Assembly: GCF_037971845.1 (NCBI RefSeq)
Contig: NZ_CP150227.1
Location: forward strand, 868,001 to 932,000
Origin: Paenibacillus sp. FSL R5-0766
GTDB lineage: Bacteria; Bacillota; Bacilli; Paenibacillales; Paenibacillaceae
DNA: 64,000 nucleotides
Direction of reading: 5' to 3'
Shown here: piece by piece, positions 1 through 8,023 of the stretch
Layout of the letters: every line of letters begins with the position of its first letter
Position numbering within the stretch: position 1 is the stretch's first letter
The notes under the pieces: model-generated
Seen by the model: only the letters and a program-made list of their open reading frames with translations
Database searches by the model: none
Told to the model about the DNA's origin: nothing
Translations under genes and position numbers: made by a program

Positions 1-1002
1 CAAAACCAGGAGGCGACCCAGATGCCACTTCATCCAGAACCGACACCTGCACCTGTACAAGAAGAACAGAACGTGGAGGAATCCAACACGTCTCTTTATA
101 CAGCACCTCTGACGGGTCTGCCTGTAGATGAAGCGATTACGCGTCGACCACTCGCCGTAATGATTAATAATGCACCCGCAGCTCGGCCCCAATCGGGTCT
201 TAGTTCAGCCGATATCATTCTCGAAGTCCTCGCTGAGGGAGGCATTACCCGTTTCATAGCCATCTTCCAGAGTGAAGGCGGTGCGGAGACGGTTGGACCT
301 GTCCGCAGTATACGTCCATATCTGATTGAGCTGGGCGAGAGTTATGATGGGGTACTTGTTCACGCCGGAGGCAGTCCGGAGGCGTATTCCATTTTGCAAA
401 GGCAGCAGAAACAGCATATGGATGAAATCTCGAATGGTGGACCTTACTTCTGGCGTTCCTCGGATCGTAAAGCCCCACATAATCTGTATACTTCAGCGGA
501 CAAGCTGAGGGAAGGGGCAGATATCAAGGGTTATAGCCATGACTTCAAGTCTCCCCTATACATCTATAACGAAGAAGGCGCGACATCTGCAGGAGAGGCA
601 GTGAAGCAATTCGATATCCATTATTTATTGGATAGTTACCGGGTGACGTATGATTATGATGAAGTTAGCGGACGATATATGAGAATGGTGAATGGCAAGT
701 CAGATCAGGATCTGGATAATGGTACTCAACTTGGCGCAGCCAACATCATTGTGGCAGGTGCAGATCACAAGGTGCTCGATAGTGTAGGTCGGTTGTCCGT
801 TAATTTGGAACAGGGCGGGGAAGCCATGTTGTTTCAGAAGGGCAAGATGATTCGTGGGCAGTGGGTGAAGAAGCAGGGGGATATTATACGATTTGTTCAG
901 GGTGGTAATGAAGTTGCTCTTGTGCCGGGTAAAACCTTTATCAGCATTGTTCCCAATCAACCGGAATTTTCCAGTCACGTGAAGCTGGCTGTGCAGCAAT
1001 AA
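1..1002 (+). CDS. yerB: DUF3048 (YerB-like) lipoprotein, N-terminus cut by window edge
   Basis: The frame is open to base 1, so the gene starts upstream; the first ATG inside the window (position 22) is internal to a Pro/Glu-rich linker that would follow a lipoprotein signal peptide. The body matches DUF3048: an N-terminal half with a PLAVMINN segment and an EGGITRFIA...GPVRSIRPY block, and a C-terminal half ending in GKTFISIVPNQPEF. Members are exported, cell-surface lipoproteins of unknown biochemical role. In Bacillus subtilis yerB is next to yerC; here a yerC homologue lies 5.8 kb downstream, which fits rearranged synteny. The signal peptide itself cannot be seen. Confidence 0.85.
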   Translation, partial: QNQEATQMPLHPEPTPAPVQEEQNVEESNTSLYTAPLTGLPVDEAITRRPLAVMINNAPAARPQSGLSSADIILEVLAEGGITRFIAIFQSEGGAETVGPVRSIRPYLIELGESYDGVLVHAGGSPEAYSILQRQQKQHMDEISNGGPYFWRSSDRKAPHNLYTSADKLREGADIKGYSHDFKSPLYIYNEEGATSAGEAVKQFDIHYLLDSYRVTYDYDEVSGRYMRMVNGKSDQDLDNGTQLGAANIIVAGADHKVLDSVGRLSVNLEQGGEAMLFQKGKMIRGQWVKKQGDIIRFVQGGNEVALVPGKTFISIVPNQPEFSSHVKLAVQQ

Positions 1003-1318
1003 AGGATGTAATGAAAGAAAACAATGAAACATGTATCCATTTTGTCGTCGAAAAGGCATTATATTTGTCCTTAGCGTGAAAAGTAGAATCGTGTCGATTC
1101 TTAATTTTGATGTCGAATTGTAAACTCTGTGTAAAATCTTGACTTGAATTTACCATTATTCCAAATAATTAAGATTCATTTCAGATTAATGTGATAAGAA
1201 TATAAAAAAGGATCACACCTTTTGTACAAACCATGAAACAAATATGATAAGATATCAAAGGTTGTCATTTCATGTTTCATCGGTTATCAGCAATTTTTCT
1301 CGTAAAGGGGATAGAGCT
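1003..1318. other. Intergenic region upstream of the DUF47-PiT operon
   Basis: There is no gene in these 316 bases. The region is AT-rich and must hold the operon promoter. TTGACT near 1139 and a TATGAT-like element near 1243 are candidates, but neither pairs with a convincing partner at 17 bp. I did not find a clear PhoP box (repeated TTAACA-like hexamers). No terminator follows the YerB-like gene. Confidence 0.4.
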
Positions 1319-1936
1319 ATGAAGCTTAAGAAGAAGAAGGATATATTTTTTGAGACACTGGAGAACATGGCAGATACGGTTGTTCAAGCGGCAGATTATT
1401 TCTCCCAGCATGTTTCCAACCTTCAGGATGTGACTCTTTTCGCTAATGAAATGAAGAAGTACGAGTCGAAATGTGATGATTACGTGCATACGATCATTAC
1501 AGAACTCAACAAAACATTTATCACGCCGATCGAACGCGATGATATCATGGAGCTGACAACAACACTTGATGACGTATTGGACGGACTCGAAGCAACGGCT
1601 TCCCGTTTCTATATGTACCAACTGACGGATCCGGACGAATTTATCGTTCAGTTCTCTGAAATTTTGCGCCAATCGGCTTACGAAATTCAGAAGGCAATCC
1701 ATCTGCTGTCGCAGAAAAAATTGCTGGCCATCCGTGAATACACCATTCGTTTGAATGATCTGGAAAACCAGGGCGACGAAGTGCTGCGCATGTGTATCAA
1801 ACATCTCTTCGCTACCGTGTCTGATCCGATTGAACTGATCAAACGTAAGGAAATTTACGAGCGTCTTGAGACAACAACGGATGCTTGTGAAGACGTGGCG
1901 AATGTGCTCGAATCCATCATTATGCGTAATTCTTAA
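1319..1936 (+). CDS. DUF47 / PhoU-like Pit accessory protein
   Basis: A 205-residue, all-helical, charged protein of the DUF47 (PhoU-like) family. In-frame codons continue to 1244, but ATG 1319 follows AAAGGGG at good spacing and gives MKLKKKKDIFF, the usual length and start for the family. The core with TTLDDVLDGLEATASRF and LENQGDEVLR is typical. It lies 14 bp upstream of a PiT phosphate permease, the standard pairing. In related systems the DUF47 protein modulates the low-affinity Pit transporter, so a role in controlling phosphate uptake is inferred. It is a soluble cytoplasmic protein. Confidence 0.88.
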   Translation: MKLKKKKDIFFETLENMADTVVQAADYFSQHVSNLQDVTLFANEMKKYESKCDDYVHTIITELNKTFITPIERDDIMELTTTLDDVLDGLEATASRFYMYQLTDPDEFIVQFSEILRQSAYEIQKAIHLLSQKKLLAIREYTIRLNDLENQGDEVLRMCIKHLFATVSDPIELIKRKEIYERLETTTDACEDVANVLESIIMRNS

Positions 1937-1950
1937 GGAGCCAGAGAATA

Positions 1951-2940
1951 ATGGAAACAACGATTTGGGTATTAGGTATAGTCGTCTTCCTTGCACTGGC
2001 GTTTGACTTCATCAACGGTTTTCACGACACGGCGAATGCCATTGCCACTTCGGTATCAACACGGGCACTAACGCCACGTCGCGCGATCCTTTTGGCAGCG
2101 GTGATGAACTTTGTCGGTGCGATGATGTTTACAGGCGTTGCGAAGACGATTGGGGGGAGTGTGACCGACCCCACCACGCTGGATAACGGGATAGAGGTCG
2201 TCATAGTCACCTTGATATCAGCGATTATCTGGAACCTGGTTACATGGTGGTTCGGTATTCCGTCCTCATCCTCACATGCACTTATTGGAGCCCTTGCAGG
2301 TGCCGTACTCGTTGGCGCAGGATCTGATAAAGTGAAATGGAGCGGATTCATTGATATCGTCGGAGGTTTGTTATTATCACCTCTGATCGCATTTGCCATC
2401 GGTTATGTGGTCATGACGATTCTCAAATATATTTTCGCCAAACGCAGTCCGCATAACGTGAACAAAGGTTTCCGTACGGTACAGATTTTCACGGCAGCAC
2501 TGCAAGCATTCACGCATGGTACGAATGATGCACAGAAAGCGATGGGGATTATTACGTTTGCTTTGGTTGCAGCAGGTGTGCAGGATAATCTGGATGTTCC
2601 GCTGTGGGTTAAAATCTCAGCAGCAACTGCGATGGCTCTGGGTACATCCATTGGTGGTTGGAAAATCATCAAAACGATGGGTACCAAAATCTTTAAAATT
2701 GAACCGATCAACGGATTTGCCGCCGATCTGTCAGCTGCATCCGTTATTTTCACAGCAACGTTGCTTCACCTTCCAGTTAGTACAACGCACGCGATCACAT
2801 CAGCTATTCTGGGTGTGGGCTCCGCGAAACGTTTCTCTGCGGTGAAATGGGGACTTGCTGGACGTATTATTATTACGTGGTTCATTACGATTCCGATTAC
2901 TGCTGCACTGGCAGGATTGTTGTACTGGATTATTTTCTAA
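1951..2940 (+). CDS. pit: PiT family inorganic phosphate transporter
   Basis: A 329-residue multi-helix membrane protein with the two inverted PiT signatures: GFHDTANAIATS near residues 23-34 and HGTNDAQKAMG near residues 188-198. These form the phosphate and cation site of PiT (PF01384) permeases, which take up metal-phosphate or phosphate with H+ or Na+. ATG 1951 is preceded by AAGGAG that overlaps the stop of the DUF47 gene, so the two are one operon and probably translationally linked. The length is short but normal for Bacillus-type PiT proteins without a large central loop. A terminator follows at 3158, after a 217-base tail with unusual repeats. Confidence 0.93.
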   Translation: METTIWVLGIVVFLALAFDFINGFHDTANAIATSVSTRALTPRRAILLAAVMNFVGAMMFTGVAKTIGGSVTDPTTLDNGIEVVIVTLISAIIWNLVTWWFGIPSSSSHALIGALAGAVLVGAGSDKVKWSGFIDIVGGLLLSPLIAFAIGYVVMTILKYIFAKRSPHNVNKGFRTVQIFTAALQAFTHGTNDAQKAMGIITFALVAAGVQDNLDVPLWVKISAATAMALGTSIGGWKIIKTMGTKIFKIEPINGFAADLSAASVIFTATLLHLPVSTTHAITSAILGVGSAKRFSAVKWGLAGRIIITWFITIPITAALAGLLYWIIF

Positions 2941-3011
2941 AAAGAGAAGTTATCCCGAACAAATTCGGGGTTACCGGACAATCTGTTCATAACTGTGTGA
3001 ATATCGGGATA

Positions 3012-3145
3012 TGTGGACAATTATACAACCAAAATCAAGAGACGCCTGTGCATGAACGTGTGGACAGGCTGGATATGTGGATAGCCATCCGTGGAATGAT
3101 AAACCAAAAGAAGATATTCCTGTGGATACAGGGAACTGTGGATAG
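3012..3145 (-). repeat. Array of DnaA-box-like 9-mers
   Basis: TGTGGACAA (3012), TGTGGACAG (3059), TGTGGATAG (3076), TGTGGATAC (3121) and TGTGGATAG (3137) all face the same way; their complements (NTRTCCACA) differ from the DnaA box TTATCCACA at one or two positions. TGTGCATGA at 3047 is a weaker sixth copy. The last four form two pairs, 17 and 16 bp apart, offset by about 62 bp. They sit between the pit stop codon and its terminator, so they are also transcribed. DnaA binding is an inference. Confidence 0.5.
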
Positions 3146-3157
3146 GGAAATGAGAGA

Positions 3158-3181
3158 AGCCAACAGGGTTGGCTTTTTTTG
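3158..3181 (+). terminator. Rho-independent terminator of the DUF47-pit operon
   Basis: A perfect 7-bp stem AGCCAAC/GTTGGCT with an AGG loop is followed by eight T residues. Confidence 0.85.
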
Positions 3182-3247
3182 TTGTCGAGTTTGAAGGTAC
3201 CTGTGTACAATAACGTAAAGATACAGGACAAGGATGTGATCTGATTT

Positions 3248-4207
3248 ATGATTCGTACACTCGCCATTACACGAGAACATCAAGTCTCCGTTAACGTACC
3301 ACTTACACAGCTAAATCTGAACGATTACGCCTGGGTATGGGCGGACTTTAACCAGCCAACGGAAGAGGAAAGCCGTTTGCTGGATACATATTTTCATTTT
3401 CATCCATTAGCCATAGAGGACTGTCTGCATGTATTGCAACGGCCCAAGCTCGATTATTATGATAATCTGCAGTTTCTTGTACTGCATGCACTGAACCCGT
3501 CCACACTGGAAGCCGAGGAGGTTGACTTGTTTCTCGGATCAAACTTCCTAGTGTCTTTTCATCATGGCGTATTGGAGGAAGTGGATGAAGCGTGGGAACG
3601 CTTGTTGCACCATGCACATGAACGAACCATCTGGGCGCGAGGTCCGGTGGCAGCAGCCTATACCGTGATGGACAAGCTGGTCGATCATTATTTTCCGTCT
3701 CTATTTGCGATTGAGGATGAACTGGCTGAACTGGAGAACCGGGGTGGACAAGAATCGGTTGAAGACTTGATGAACCAGGTGTTTGATCTGCGGACTCGAT
3801 TGCTAAAGCTTAGAAGAACCGTAGTACCGATGCGAGATCTGCTCTATCGGGTAGTGAACTCCCAGCATGTGCAGCGAACAGGTGAACATACGGCTTATTT
3901 TACCGATATCTATGACCATTTATTGAAGCTGACGGACATGATTGAAGCCGATCGGGAGATGACTGCTGACCTGCGCGACAGTTATATTTCCCTGAACTCC
4001 AACCGGATGAATCAGATCATGAAGACACTCACGGTGATTACGACTGTATTTATGCCGCTCACACTGATCGCGGGTATTTATGGCATGAACTTTGCCTATA
4101 TGCCTGAGCTTCAATGGAAGTTTGGTTATGGTGCGGTGCTGCTGTTAATGTTTGTGCTTGGCGGGAGCATGGTGGCCTGGTTTGTAAAACGGGGCTGGTT
4201 TAAGTGA
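3248..4207 (+). CDS. corA: CorA-family magnesium/divalent cation channel
   Basis: A 319-residue protein with the CorA architecture: a soluble N-terminal alpha/beta domain, a long charged helix in the middle (stalk helix), and two C-terminal membrane helices. The diagnostic YGMN motif lies near residues 277-280, between the two helices, and the protein ends with a short basic tail (KRGWFK). CorA pentamers carry Mg2+ (also Co2+ or Ni2+) across the cytoplasmic membrane. The gene stands alone between two intergenic regions with DnaA-box-like repeats. ATG 3248 has a modest upstream AAGGATG. No M-box-like leader is visible in the short upstream gap. Confidence 0.93.
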   Translation: MIRTLAITREHQVSVNVPLTQLNLNDYAWVWADFNQPTEEESRLLDTYFHFHPLAIEDCLHVLQRPKLDYYDNLQFLVLHALNPSTLEAEEVDLFLGSNFLVSFHHGVLEEVDEAWERLLHHAHERTIWARGPVAAAYTVMDKLVDHYFPSLFAIEDELAELENRGGQESVEDLMNQVFDLRTRLLKLRRTVVPMRDLLYRVVNSQHVQRTGEHTAYFTDIYDHLLKLTDMIEADREMTADLRDSYISLNSNRMNQIMKTLTVITTVFMPLTLIAGIYGMNFAYMPELQWKFGYGAVLLLMFVLGGSMVAWFVKRGWFK

Positions 4208-4490
4208 GAATCGTACGCCTTACTGCTCCGTATGCAGTTCCATCTTTCGGTGATAAGCGCACGGTATTGCGAGCAGATCATCAGAAGAAGATCGCATAGC
4301 TGAAGCAACGTTGTTTACATATAAAATGGGCCACTGGACAAGGATCTCAGGCAGGAATGGAATAACCTGTCGGAAGATGATTGCCAGGTGGCCTTTCTGA
4401 TTCTTCTATTAGAAGTTTTGAAAAAATGTATCCACATGTGAATAACTATTTCGCTTCAACAAGCTGTGTATAACTTATGATGACTTCCTT
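4208..4490. other. Intergenic region after corA with a long-range hairpin
   Basis: No gene is visible. GGCCACTGG at 4329-4337 can pair with CCAGGTGGCC at 4384-4393 with one bulge, enclosing smaller CAGG/CCTG stems, and TTTCTGATTCTT follows. It may end corA transcription. The right part carries three DnaA-box-like sites, listed separately. Confidence 0.4.
4428..4473. repeat. Second DnaA-box-like cluster, two head-to-head plus one
   Basis: GTATCCACA (4428-4436) abuts TGTGAATAA (4437-4445), and TGTGTATAA lies at 4465-4473. The last two are, on the minus strand, TTATTCACA and TTATACACA, both full matches to TTATNCACA. The function is inferred only from sequence. Confidence 0.45.
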
Positions 4491-5579
4491 TTACTCCATT
4501 TCAAGAACAAAAGAAGTTGTAGCTGCTTCTTTGCCATTCACAACAATGGTAAGCGTATGCAGACCGGCATAATATGTTCTCGTCGTGATGACTTTGAACG
4601 ATTGTTTAGTGGCTACTTTGGTTCTGCCTGTCGGGTACATTTTATCGGAGCATTTGAACCGTTTGGGGGCCTGTTTGCCGTTTGCCTTCATATAACCCAT
4701 CTCATATTCAATACGCAGCATCTGTGATTCGCCGCTCTCATTAACGACATCAAACGAAAAATGAAGATCCTCGCCAATGCTAATCGTATCCTGGACAAGC
4801 TGAAGCTGCTCAATGTGAATCGAATCCTGCTCATTATAACCAAAAAGACTTAGTGCTTTGCTATGTCCTTTCTTCAGTAATGACCTGCTGGCATGCCGAA
4901 CAATCCAGTCTGTGTGTACATGTTGTCCGTACCAGGTTGTGGCCAGATCCATAACCAGTTCAGGGTGGTCCTTGGAGATGTCATTCAGATGATTCGCGAC
5001 ACTTTTGCGAACATAGAGGGACTCGTCCTGTTTCAATGCATGGAGAATCGGAAGTACAGGTGTTGGATCGGTGATAAAGTTCTGGAGTTTCGCACCCCAT
5101 GGCAAACGTGGCCGGCTGCCCTCACTGGCAAGTCTGCGGATATGCTCGTTGTTGCTCTCTGCCCACGCCATCATATGTTTCATCGTTTGGATTGGATAAT
5201 GTTCAATAAACGGGCGTACCGCGAACTCCGAGCTGGAATAAGGTGTGAAGAGGGTCAGATACTTCATGGATAACTCGTAATCATCTGAGTCAAGTCCGTT
5301 CACTTCGATAAAATCCGGTACAAACAGATATTCAACGCCTCTCATCATCGGGGCGGCTTGTTCGATAATATGTAATGCTTCCTCATAATTGTCCGGCAGT
5401 ACCTGGGTCAAGGCCAGTGTGATTCTGCGAATGCGTGCTTTGAATTCCAACTTTTCCCATCCTTCAGCGAAAACCAATTCATGAAATTGCTGTGTATCGA
5501 GCTTCGGGTAGAATTGGCGCAACTGTTCGCCGGTCCGATCGATTAATGCGGGAGTGTATTTGTCTTTGATAAGTTCCAT
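4491..5579 (-). CDS. alkC: AlkC-type DNA alkylation repair protein (HEAT-like, Ig-like tail)
   Basis: A 362-residue protein resembling AlkC/YhaZ, HEAT-like-repeat DNA glycosylases that remove 3-methyladenine-type lesions. The conserved block SEGSRPRLPWG near residue 155, followed by LPILHALKQDESLYVRKSVANHLND, is characteristic. The last ~105 residues are beta-rich with an Ig-like look, as in the AlkC subclass with an extra C-terminal domain. The start has an ideal AAAGGAGG. It is transcribed alone, convergent with corA. A separate AlkD-like protein is encoded at 34144, so the window carries two HEAT-type alkylation repair proteins. Confidence 0.78.
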   Translation of the reverse strand: MELIKDKYTPALIDRTGEQLRQFYPKLDTQQFHELVFAEGWEKLEFKARIRRITLALTQVLPDNYEEALHIIEQAAPMMRGVEYLFVPDFIEVNGLDSDDYELSMKYLTLFTPYSSSEFAVRPFIEHYPIQTMKHMMAWAESNNEHIRRLASEGSRPRLPWGAKLQNFITDPTPVLPILHALKQDESLYVRKSVANHLNDISKDHPELVMDLATTWYGQHVHTDWIVRHASRSLLKKGHSKALSLFGYNEQDSIHIEQLQLVQDTISIGEDLHFSFDVVNESGESQMLRIEYEMGYMKANGKQAPKRFKCSDKMYPTGRTKVATKQSFKVITTRTYYAGLHTLTIVVNGKEAATTSFVLEME

Positions 5580-5675
5580 GGTCCGCCTCCTTTAGTTACT
5601 ATCCAGTATACCTCAAATTACAGAAATAAGAACGTAAGTTCCTAAACTTTATTTGTATAAGGATGAACGGTGTTA

Positions 5676-5714
5676 AGGCACCCGCCTTCTGTAAGGGGGT
5701 GCCTGAATTTTTTT
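5676..5714. terminator. Hairpin with T-run on the plus strand
   Basis: AGGCACCC (5676) pairs with GGGTGCCT (ending 5704), followed on the plus strand by GAATTTTTTT. The minus-strand gene at 5713-6348 also ends here, although the T-run lies on the plus strand, so its use by that gene is uncertain. Confidence 0.5.
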
Positions 5715-6348
5715 AACCTTTGCGACTTTTGGGACGGCGCTTCGTGGAATTGGATTTGCGGCGGATTGGAGTTGTATTGCGGCGACGTGGAACATTCGTT
5801 GCTTTGTTCCGGCGTTTACTTTTGCGTTTCCGGGGTGGCGTATATTCTTCATAGTCTGCATCAGCTGCACTTTTATTCGTTTTTCCTTTTCCAAAAGGCA
5901 GAATGCCCATAACGAGTTTCATCATCGGAGCCATCTGCTGGATCCCACCAACAACCTTCTGCATTTTGCCTATTCCACTCATGATTCCATCAATACCGCC
6001 AAAGCGGTCGATCATTCCTTTTAACTCACCGATGTTGGCTAATGAAAAGCCGGAACTGCCAGTAGCAGGCGCCGTTACCGGAGCTGGGGGAACAACCTGA
6101 GCTGCACCTCCATAAAAGTTCCCGCCAGCCACACCTTGCCCATAGGGTACGACTGCAGAAGCTTCGACTTCACCGAAGCCCGGGTAATGGGGCTCTACTC
6201 CAGGATACATCGGTTGAATCTGAGTTTCATTCAAAGACCGCGGAACCACACCGGGCGGCATATAGGCAGAAGTATGTGCCTGCCGATGAGCATGAGAAGA
6301 CGGACGCTGCCCTGGTGCTGGCTGGCGGTGATAATAATGCTGTGGCAT
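5713..6348 (-). CDS. Uncharacterised low-complexity protein, possibly YqfQ/VrrA-like
   Basis: A 211-residue protein with three zones: a Pro/Gly/His/Tyr-rich first ~95 residues, a hydrophobic middle (GELKGMIDRFGGIDGIMSGI ... MAPMMKLVMGILPFG, residues ~108-160), and a very basic Lys/Arg-rich tail. The arrangement and the middle segment recall YqfQ/VrrA-type proteins of Bacillus, but I cannot be sure of family membership. The basic tail suggests nucleic acid or spore-component binding; this is speculation. A perfect 5-4-5 palindrome, GAACGATCACGTTC (6349-6362), lies directly between the AGAAGGAA ribosome site and the start codon, which makes the effective spacing unusual. Confidence 0.6.
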   Translation of the reverse strand: MPQHYYHRQPAPGQRPSSHAHRQAHTSAYMPPGVVPRSLNETQIQPMYPGVEPHYPGFGEVEASAVVPYGQGVAGGNFYGGAAQVVPPAPVTAPATGSSGFSLANIGELKGMIDRFGGIDGIMSGIGKMQKVVGGIQQMAPMMKLVMGILPFGKGKTNKSAADADYEEYTPPRKRKSKRRNKATNVPRRRNTTPIRRKSNSTKRRPKSRKG

Positions 6349-6362
6349 GAACGATCACGTTC

Positions 6363-6684
6363 CTTCTATTGGATTTCGGAATTGCGTTCCATGAGTTGCA
6401 TGACAGATGTACATCATAGACCCTTGTGGAACTCCCTTTTGTTATACTGTATGTCATTCGCGGAGAGACGGCGTAGGCGGGTATCCCGGAAAACGGGATA
6501 TTTGCGGATTTGGGCGCATGTATGATGGCAGGTTCCCGAAGAGTAAAATGCAGTTTGGACACAAAATTGTAACATTTAGGAGGGTTGAAATCCTACATAA
6601 GTAATCGGATATATACAGGTGAAAACTGGGAAATAGTGCGGTAATTTCGCCCGATGTACGCGAGGGGAGGACAATGGTACCTTT
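6363..6684. other. Intergenic region between the YqfQ-like gene and the yerC promoter
   Basis: There is no convincing gene. ATCCCG/CGGGAT flanking GAAAA forms a small hairpin near 6490. The rest shows no recognised motif. Confidence 0.35.
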
Positions 6685-6784
6685 TGTAAGCGGTAACATG
6701 TATTTTTATTCTGTAGTGCGTGAAATCGGTAACGCTTGAAATACCAACTCAGGGTGAGTACAATGTAGGTACACAGTAACCGCT
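6685..6784 (+). promoter_or_regulatory. yerC promoter with repeated CGGTAAC boxes
   Basis: TTGAAA (6736-6741), 17 bp and TACAAT (6759-6764) make a good sigma-A promoter. Upstream lie TGTAAGCGGTAACA (6685-6698), which fits the cre consensus TGNAANCGNWNNCW, and TGAAATCGGTAACG (6721-6734), one base off at the end and abutting the -35. A related inverted copy GTAACCGCT (6776-6784) lies after the -10. Control by a LacI-family protein such as CcpA, or by YerC itself, is inferred. Confidence 0.55.
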
Positions 6785-6800
6785 AGGGGATGATGATGAA

Positions 6801-7091
6801 ATGCAGCTGAAAAAGCTAAATGATAAAAGCATTGAACAACTATTCGAGGCTATTTTGACGCTAAAAGATATTGAAGAGTGTTATGTTTTCTTTGATGACC
6901 TCTGCACAGTTAACGAGATCCAATCCATGTCCCAGCGGCTGGAAGTGGCTCGTATGTTGGGTAAAGGCAATACGTATAACCAGATTGAAGCAGAGACAGG
7001 TGCGAGTACAGCTACAATTTCACGTGTGAAACGCTGCCTGAATTACGGTAATGATGGTTATAAAATGACGCTGGAACGCCTGGGACGCTAA
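6801..7091 (+). CDS. yerC: YerC/YecD-type TrpR-family transcriptional regulator
   Basis: A 96-residue protein of the TrpR/YerC-YecD family. The helix-turn-helix is visible as EVARMLGKGNTYNQIEAETG followed by ASTATISRVKRCL, near residues 49-80. Such proteins are small helical DNA-binding dimers; the target of YerC is not well defined. ATG 6801 follows AGGGGATGATG. It sits one base upstream of the next gene, so they form one operon driven by the promoter at 6736. Confidence 0.9.
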   Translation: MQLKKLNDKSIEQLFEAILTLKDIEECYVFFDDLCTVNEIQSMSQRLEVARMLGKGNTYNQIEAETGASTATISRVKRCLNYGNDGYKMTLERLGR

Positions 7092-7092
7092 C

Positions 7093-7878
7093 ATGAAGAA
7101 GCCGGGTGTACTCATCATCAGTCACGGTTCACAGGAGCAGACCTGGGTGGAATCCGTCGATGACGCGATCTCCCGGTTGAATCTGCCTGTTCCATTACCG
7201 GTTGAAGCCGGTTTTCTTGAACTTGTGGAAGGACGCCTGATCCAGGACGGTATCGACCGACTGGAAGCACAAGGCGTAACCGATATTCTGGTCGTACCTC
7301 TATTTGTTTCGTCCGGGAGTACACATGTGGATGAAATTGAATATGCCATTGGTGCAAAGGAAACACCTGATCGCGAAACGGATCTGGAACCGTTCGATGT
7401 GAAGGCTCGGGTTCACTTCGGTTATCCAATGGATAGCGATCCGGATATTGCCGTGATGGTGTGGGACAAAGTCCGATTACTGTCGCAGCAACCGGAGGAA
7501 GAAACGATTCTGCTGGTAGGCCATGGTAGTATTCATGATGGTTTTCGCGAGCGTTGGGAAGCCGGAATTTCTTCCCTTGCAGAGCGTGTGCAGGAAGTTA
7601 GTGGTGTAGCCCATACGGATTATGCATTGCTGAATCCGGAGAGTGTGTACGATAAAGTGAAGTACTGGAGCGAAGAGCGGGGGAACCGAGTCATTGTGGC
7701 GCCGCTGTTTTTGAGTGCCGGTTATTTCACGAGGAACGTTATCCCGGATCGGCTGCAGGAACTGAACTATGTGTACAGCGGTGAGACACTGTTGCCACAT
7801 CCATTGCTCGGGCAGTGGCTGGAGCATCAGATCCAGATTTTGCTGGGGAGTTGTAACGAAGTTAAAGCTTCTTCTTGA
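7093..7878 (+). CDS. CbiX/SirB-type chelatase family protein
   Basis: A 261-residue protein with two CbiX-like half domains. The first begins GVLIISHGSQEQ, the second ILLVGHGSIHDGF near residue 140; the histidine of each HG motif is the expected metal or acid-base residue. A second pair of conserved segments, VVPLFVSSGSTHVDEI and VAPLFLSAGYFTRNVIPDRL, matches the chelatase fold. Relatives insert Fe2+ into sirohydrochlorin (siroheme) or Co2+ for cobalamin. No other siroheme genes are nearby, so the metal and the true substrate are open. The start codon is one base after the yerC stop, showing translational coupling. Confidence 0.8.
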   Translation: MKKPGVLIISHGSQEQTWVESVDDAISRLNLPVPLPVEAGFLELVEGRLIQDGIDRLEAQGVTDILVVPLFVSSGSTHVDEIEYAIGAKETPDRETDLEPFDVKARVHFGYPMDSDPDIAVMVWDKVRLLSQQPEEETILLVGHGSIHDGFRERWEAGISSLAERVQEVSGVAHTDYALLNPESVYDKVKYWSEERGNRVIVAPLFLSAGYFTRNVIPDRLQELNYVYSGETLLPHPLLGQWLEHQIQILLGSCNEVKASS

Positions 7879-7966
7879 AGTGATCGCTTTGGCATAGGTG
7901 TGTAATCACATCGCTCGCAGTAATGTCGTATCAATTGATTTGAACTCCATAGCTTCATAAACAATC

Positions 7967-7996
7967 AAACCACGTCGAAGGACGTGGTTTTTGTTT
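7967..7996 (+). terminator. Terminator of the yerC-chelatase operon
   Basis: The 10-bp stem AAACCACGTC/GACGTGGTTT with a GAAG loop is followed by TTGTTTG. Confidence 0.85.
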
Positions 7997-8023
7997 GTTG
8001 TAGATCACTTGAAAGAAATTGGG

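Noticed and set aside
1003..1318. PhoP box or riboswitch in front of the DUF47-pit operon
   Set aside because: No repeated TTAACA-type hexamers at the right spacing and no recognisable riboswitch core.
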